A stretch of 64,000 nucleotides of DNA, from assembly GCF_031127835.1 (NCBI RefSeq), contig NZ_JARXHX010000003.1, forward strand, positions 186,001 to 250,000, read 5' to 3'. Shown piece by piece: positions 61,732 to 64,000 of this stretch (positions within the stretch are counted from its first letter, which is position 1; every line of letters begins with the position of its first letter). A program made the translations under genes and the position numbers. This DNA comes from Pelagicoccus sp. SDUM812002. GTDB taxonomy: Bacteria; Verrucomicrobiota; Verrucomicrobiia; Opitutales; Opitutaceae. Under the pieces are notes generated by a model. That model had not been told where the DNA came from and searched no databases. It worked only from the letters and a program-made list of their open reading frames with translations.

Positions 61732-63165
61732 TCATCTATCGTAAGTCAATCGCAAGGCGGTTTCACAGTTAAAACCGAGTTTCTTGTCGGCAATCGGCGG
61801 AAATCCAGGCACCCAAAGGATTCCAAACTTCTCGCTAACGAAAACTGGCAAGCAGTCCCTATCCTTTCGGTCAATCTTACGGTCAATGAACAAATTCTTC
61901 AGCTTCTTTGGCGACGATTTACCGAGCGGCTTGAATGCGTCTCCAGGAGCTCTCGTACGGACCTGCACTCTACCACAAGAGTTCCCTCCTGCATCTAAGT
62001 ACACGATTCTCGTGTCGTCGTTACCTCCAGAACGCACTTTTTCTTGGAGTTCTTCGCTCATCGTCACCTGCTCAAAAGACAGCCGGGCCCCGTCAGGAAG
62101 GTACGCTCGCGCCCCAAGCGGAAGGCAAAACGGCAGCCAGGTGGCGGCTTCCCAACTTCCTTCCTTCCGCAAAGAAAGCCAATTTTCAGTAAATTCGTAA
62201 AAAAACCCGGTCCCAACCTCCAACTTCAGTTTTTCGCCTGTTTCGATCGCGTTGAGGGCCACGGACATCGCATCCGACGAAACTGCGTCACCTCCGGGCA
62301 AAAGTGCCAGCACCCGACGCTGCAAGCCGACCGGTAGAGCCTTGAGGCCAGGACGCCTCAAGGCGGATTCGGACTCCTCCCAGCACTGCGACCAAAAAAA
62401 CCTCGCTGCATAGTCCAAAGCGTCCGAATCCTCTTCGAGTAATCGGCGACTGCTGCCAACGCTCGCCAGCAACGGGCGATCTGCGGCACGCTGCCACGAG
62501 GGAACCGCTAGCTTCCGCAGGCGGGCTCGGTAGTTTGCATCCGAAGAATTGCTCTGGTCTTCTCGCCAAGGGACTTTTGCCGCCCGAAGGGTATCCTTGA
62601 TCTCCTCGCGTCCCCAATCTAGCAAGGGCCGCAAGAAAAACAAACCGCCACCTGCCTCCGATATCTCCCTTGGCGCGCAGATACCCCTAACTCCCGCTCC
62701 GCGCGACAGACGCATCAGTATCGACTCGACCACGTCGTCTCCGTGGTGCCCAGTTACGATATATGCCGCGACCTCATCATTAGAACCTGTGGTCGCCCTG
62801 AAAAACGACAGCCGAGCCTCGCGAGCGAGCGCTTCGTTCACATTTTCGATTCCATCGACCCAATTCGCCTTCGCATGCAAAAAGGGAATATTTAAAGCAG
62901 AACACAGTTCCTTCACGAAAGTCGCGTCGGCTGCAGACTCTTCTTTCCTCAAGTCGTGATCGAAATGCAGGACACTGAGTCGTCCGCCCCACTCCTGGTC
63001 TCGAAGATAAAAGCGCAGCAGGAGTAGTGCAAAGACGGAATCCGCACCCCCTGAGCAAGCAACGTATAGCCGCTCAAGCGCATCGAGCTTAACCCCGACA
63101 CCTCGAGGAAATCGGGAGAGATCTATTCTCGACTCTAGACGACGAGCTGCCTCTTCCCAATCCAA
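61732..63165 (-). CDS. tilS: tRNA(Ile)-lysidine synthase
   Basis: 477 residues. YVACSGGADSVFALLLLRFYL is the PP-loop (SGGADS at 38-43), LSVLHFDHDLRKEESAADATFVKELC and VTGHHGDDVVESILMRLSRGAG are TilS-specific blocks, and LLDWGREEIKDTLRAAKVPWREDQSN is a conserved catalytic-domain segment. A C-terminal domain includes RAPGDAFKPLGKSSPKKLKNLFIDRKI, the usual tRNA-acceptor part. It makes lysidine at C34 of the tRNA-Ile CAU anticodon, so that it reads AUA. Located between serS and ftsH; tilS-ftsH adjacency is common in bacteria. Confidence 0.95.
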   Translation of the reverse strand: MDWEEAARRLESRIDLSRFPRGVGVKLDALERLYVACSGGADSVFALLLLRFYLRDQEWGGRLSVLHFDHDLRKEESAADATFVKELCSALNIPFLHAKANWVDGIENVNEALAREARLSFFRATTGSNDEVAAYIVTGHHGDDVVESILMRLSRGAGVRGICAPREISEAGGGLFFLRPLLDWGREEIKDTLRAAKVPWREDQSNSSDANYRARLRKLAVPSWQRAADRPLLASVGSSRRLLEEDSDALDYAARFFWSQCWEESESALRRPGLKALPVGLQRRVLALLPGGDAVSSDAMSVALNAIETGEKLKLEVGTGFFYEFTENWLSLRKEGSWEAATWLPFCLPLGARAYLPDGARLSFEQVTMSEELQEKVRSGGNDDTRIVYLDAGGNSCGRVQVRTRAPGDAFKPLGKSSPKKLKNLFIDRKIDRKDRDCLPVFVSEKFGILWVPGFPPIADKKLGFNCETALRLTYDR

Positions 63166-63183
63166 TACCAGCCTCTCTCCGAT

Positions 63184-64000
63184 TTAGAGTTTTTCGATAA
63201 ACTGCTTGCCGACGTAAGGCACCAGAACCTCCGGAAGGCGGATACGTCCGTCTTCTTGCAAGCCGTTTTCGATGATCGCCACAAACACTCGCGGCACAGC
63301 GAGGCCCGAGCCATTGAGCGTATGCAGGATTTCGGGCTTTCCCGTTTCCGCATTGCGATAGCGGATACGAGCCCGGCGAGCTTGGAAGGACCCAAAGTTG
63401 CTGCAGCTCGAAACTTCCAACCAACGCTTCTGACCGGCTGCATAAACCTCGAGATCGTATTGCTTGCAGTTGGTGAACCCCATGTCCCCACCGCACATCA
63501 GCAGAGTACGGAAGGGCAAACCTAGTTTCTCGAGCAGGCTTTCCGCGTATCCGCGCAGCGACTCCAACTCGTCCATGCTGCTCTCGGGCTTAACCCATTT
63601 GAGCAGTTCTACCTTGTCAAATTGGTGAACGCGATTAAGACCCCGAACTTCCTTGCCATGGCTTCCGGCTTCGCGACGGAAACAGGCGGAGTGGCCGCAA
63701 CGGTATATCGGCAAATCAGCTTCGTCTAAGATTTCATCGCGGAAGAAATTAGTCAAAGGAACCTCAGCGGTCGGGATCGCATACAGGCCATCCTCCACCG
63801 TTTGGTACATCTGCCCTTCCTTGTCAGGTAGCTGTCCCGTCGCTGTTGCGCTTTCGGCATTTACCAGAAACGGTACGCCAATCTCCTGGAACCCAGCATC
63901 GCTGCCTTCGTTGAGGAAAAAGTTGATTAGGCCGCGGGCCAGCTTCGCTCCATCGCCAACGAAAAAGGGGAAGCCTGCTCCGCTCACCTTGGCACCACGG
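63184..64000 (-). CDS. serS: Seryl-tRNA synthetase, N-terminus beyond window edge
   Basis: The frame runs off the window at 64000; about 271 C-terminal residues are present, so roughly the first 150 (coiled-coil arm and early core) are missing. Class II motifs are visible: IPTAEVPLTNFFRDEIL, GHSACFRREAGSHGKEVRGLNRVHQFDKVELLKW (motif 2), LEVSSCSNFGSFQARRARIRYRN, HTLNGSGLAVPRVFVAIIENGLQEDGRIRLPEVLVPYVG (motif 3). It charges tRNA-Ser (and tRNA-Sec where present). The stop lies 18 bases before tilS. Confidence 0.97.
   Translation of the reverse strand, partial: RGAKVSGAGFPFFVGDGAKLARGLINFFLNEGSDAGFQEIGVPFLVNAESATATGQLPDKEGQMYQTVEDGLYAIPTAEVPLTNFFRDEILDEADLPIYRCGHSACFRREAGSHGKEVRGLNRVHQFDKVELLKWVKPESSMDELESLRGYAESLLEKLGLPFRTLLMCGGDMGFTNCKQYDLEVYAAGQKRWLEVSSCSNFGSFQARRARIRYRNAETGKPEILHTLNGSGLAVPRVFVAIIENGLQEDGRIRLPEVLVPYVGKQFIEKL

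Noticed and set aside
1-64000. CRISPR array, insertion sequence or integrated phage
   Set aside because: No regularly spaced repeats, transposase, integrase or structural phage genes were seen; the single small helix-turn-helix gene is insufficient.

Overview
The window is about 64 kb of compact bacterial chromosome. It is moderately GC-rich, gene-dense and coded on both strands, with short intergenic gaps. It has a Gram-negative envelope gene set: lpxB, Lol transporter genes, TonB/ExbB/ExbD-type energy transducers and signal-peptide proteins. The gene content and protein style recall a marine Verrucomicrobiota of the Opitutales / Puniceicoccaceae type (Pelagicoccus-like). That placement is inference from familiarity; no rRNA or other decisive marker is present. 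I found no tRNA, rRNA, insertion sequence, prophage or CRISPR array.

Layout. 1-8.6 kb: a truncated beta-propeller protein, a divergent long PurA-like enzyme, an alginate-lyase-like secreted protein, a ketopantoate reductase, a 0.66 kb empty stretch, then a lipid-kinase / GT4 glycosyltransferase pair and an FKBP isomerase. 8.7-16 kb: a three-part protein ending in a LOG-type Rossmann domain, the fused proline catabolic enzyme PutA, and PurD. 16-19.5 kb: a frameshifted lipoprotein with a caspase-like fold, and the two-gene mannosylglycerate pathway (mpgS, mpgP). 19.6-25 kb: GNAT acetyltransferase, alpha/beta hydrolase, TonB/TolA-like protein, Maf, CoaD, an iron-type alcohol dehydrogenase and an orphan response regulator. 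25-28 kb: a preQ0 (queuosine precursor) operon queC-queD-queE ending in recF. 28-34.7 kb: envelope operon lolC-lolD-oxidoreductase-lpxB-lepB, and lysS. 34.8-36.2 kb: lipA and a RidA protein.

36.8-41.4 kb holds a five-gene operon: DUF3450-like coiled-coil protein, N-terminally extended ExbB, two ExbD copies and a TPR protein. It looks like a TonB2/TtpC-type energising module without its own tonB; the only TonB/TolA-like gene here is 15 kb away. 41.5-49.7 kb on the minus strand: uvrB, a dicarboxylate symporter, an unknown two-membrane-segment coiled-coil protein, cysC, a TPR protein, a two-gene ABC exporter and acylphosphatase. 49.9-51.4 kb: two unrecognised plus-strand genes, the second resembling a degenerate ECF sigma factor. 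51.4-55.3 kb: hybrid histidine kinase, tandem Usp protein and glgC. 55.5-58.3 kb: a small helix-turn-helix protein, then cysN-cysD, which are clearly richer in G+C than their surroundings and may have been acquired. 58.3-64 kb: an aminotransferase, ftsH, tilS and the C-terminal part of serS.

Most of the window is core metabolism. The parts that most merit a second look are the TonB-less ExbB/ExbD module, the caspase-fold lipoprotein lacking the usual catalytic residues, the LOG-domain fusion, the sigma-like pair at 50 kb, the membrane coiled-coil protein at 45 kb and the compositionally foreign cysDN block.
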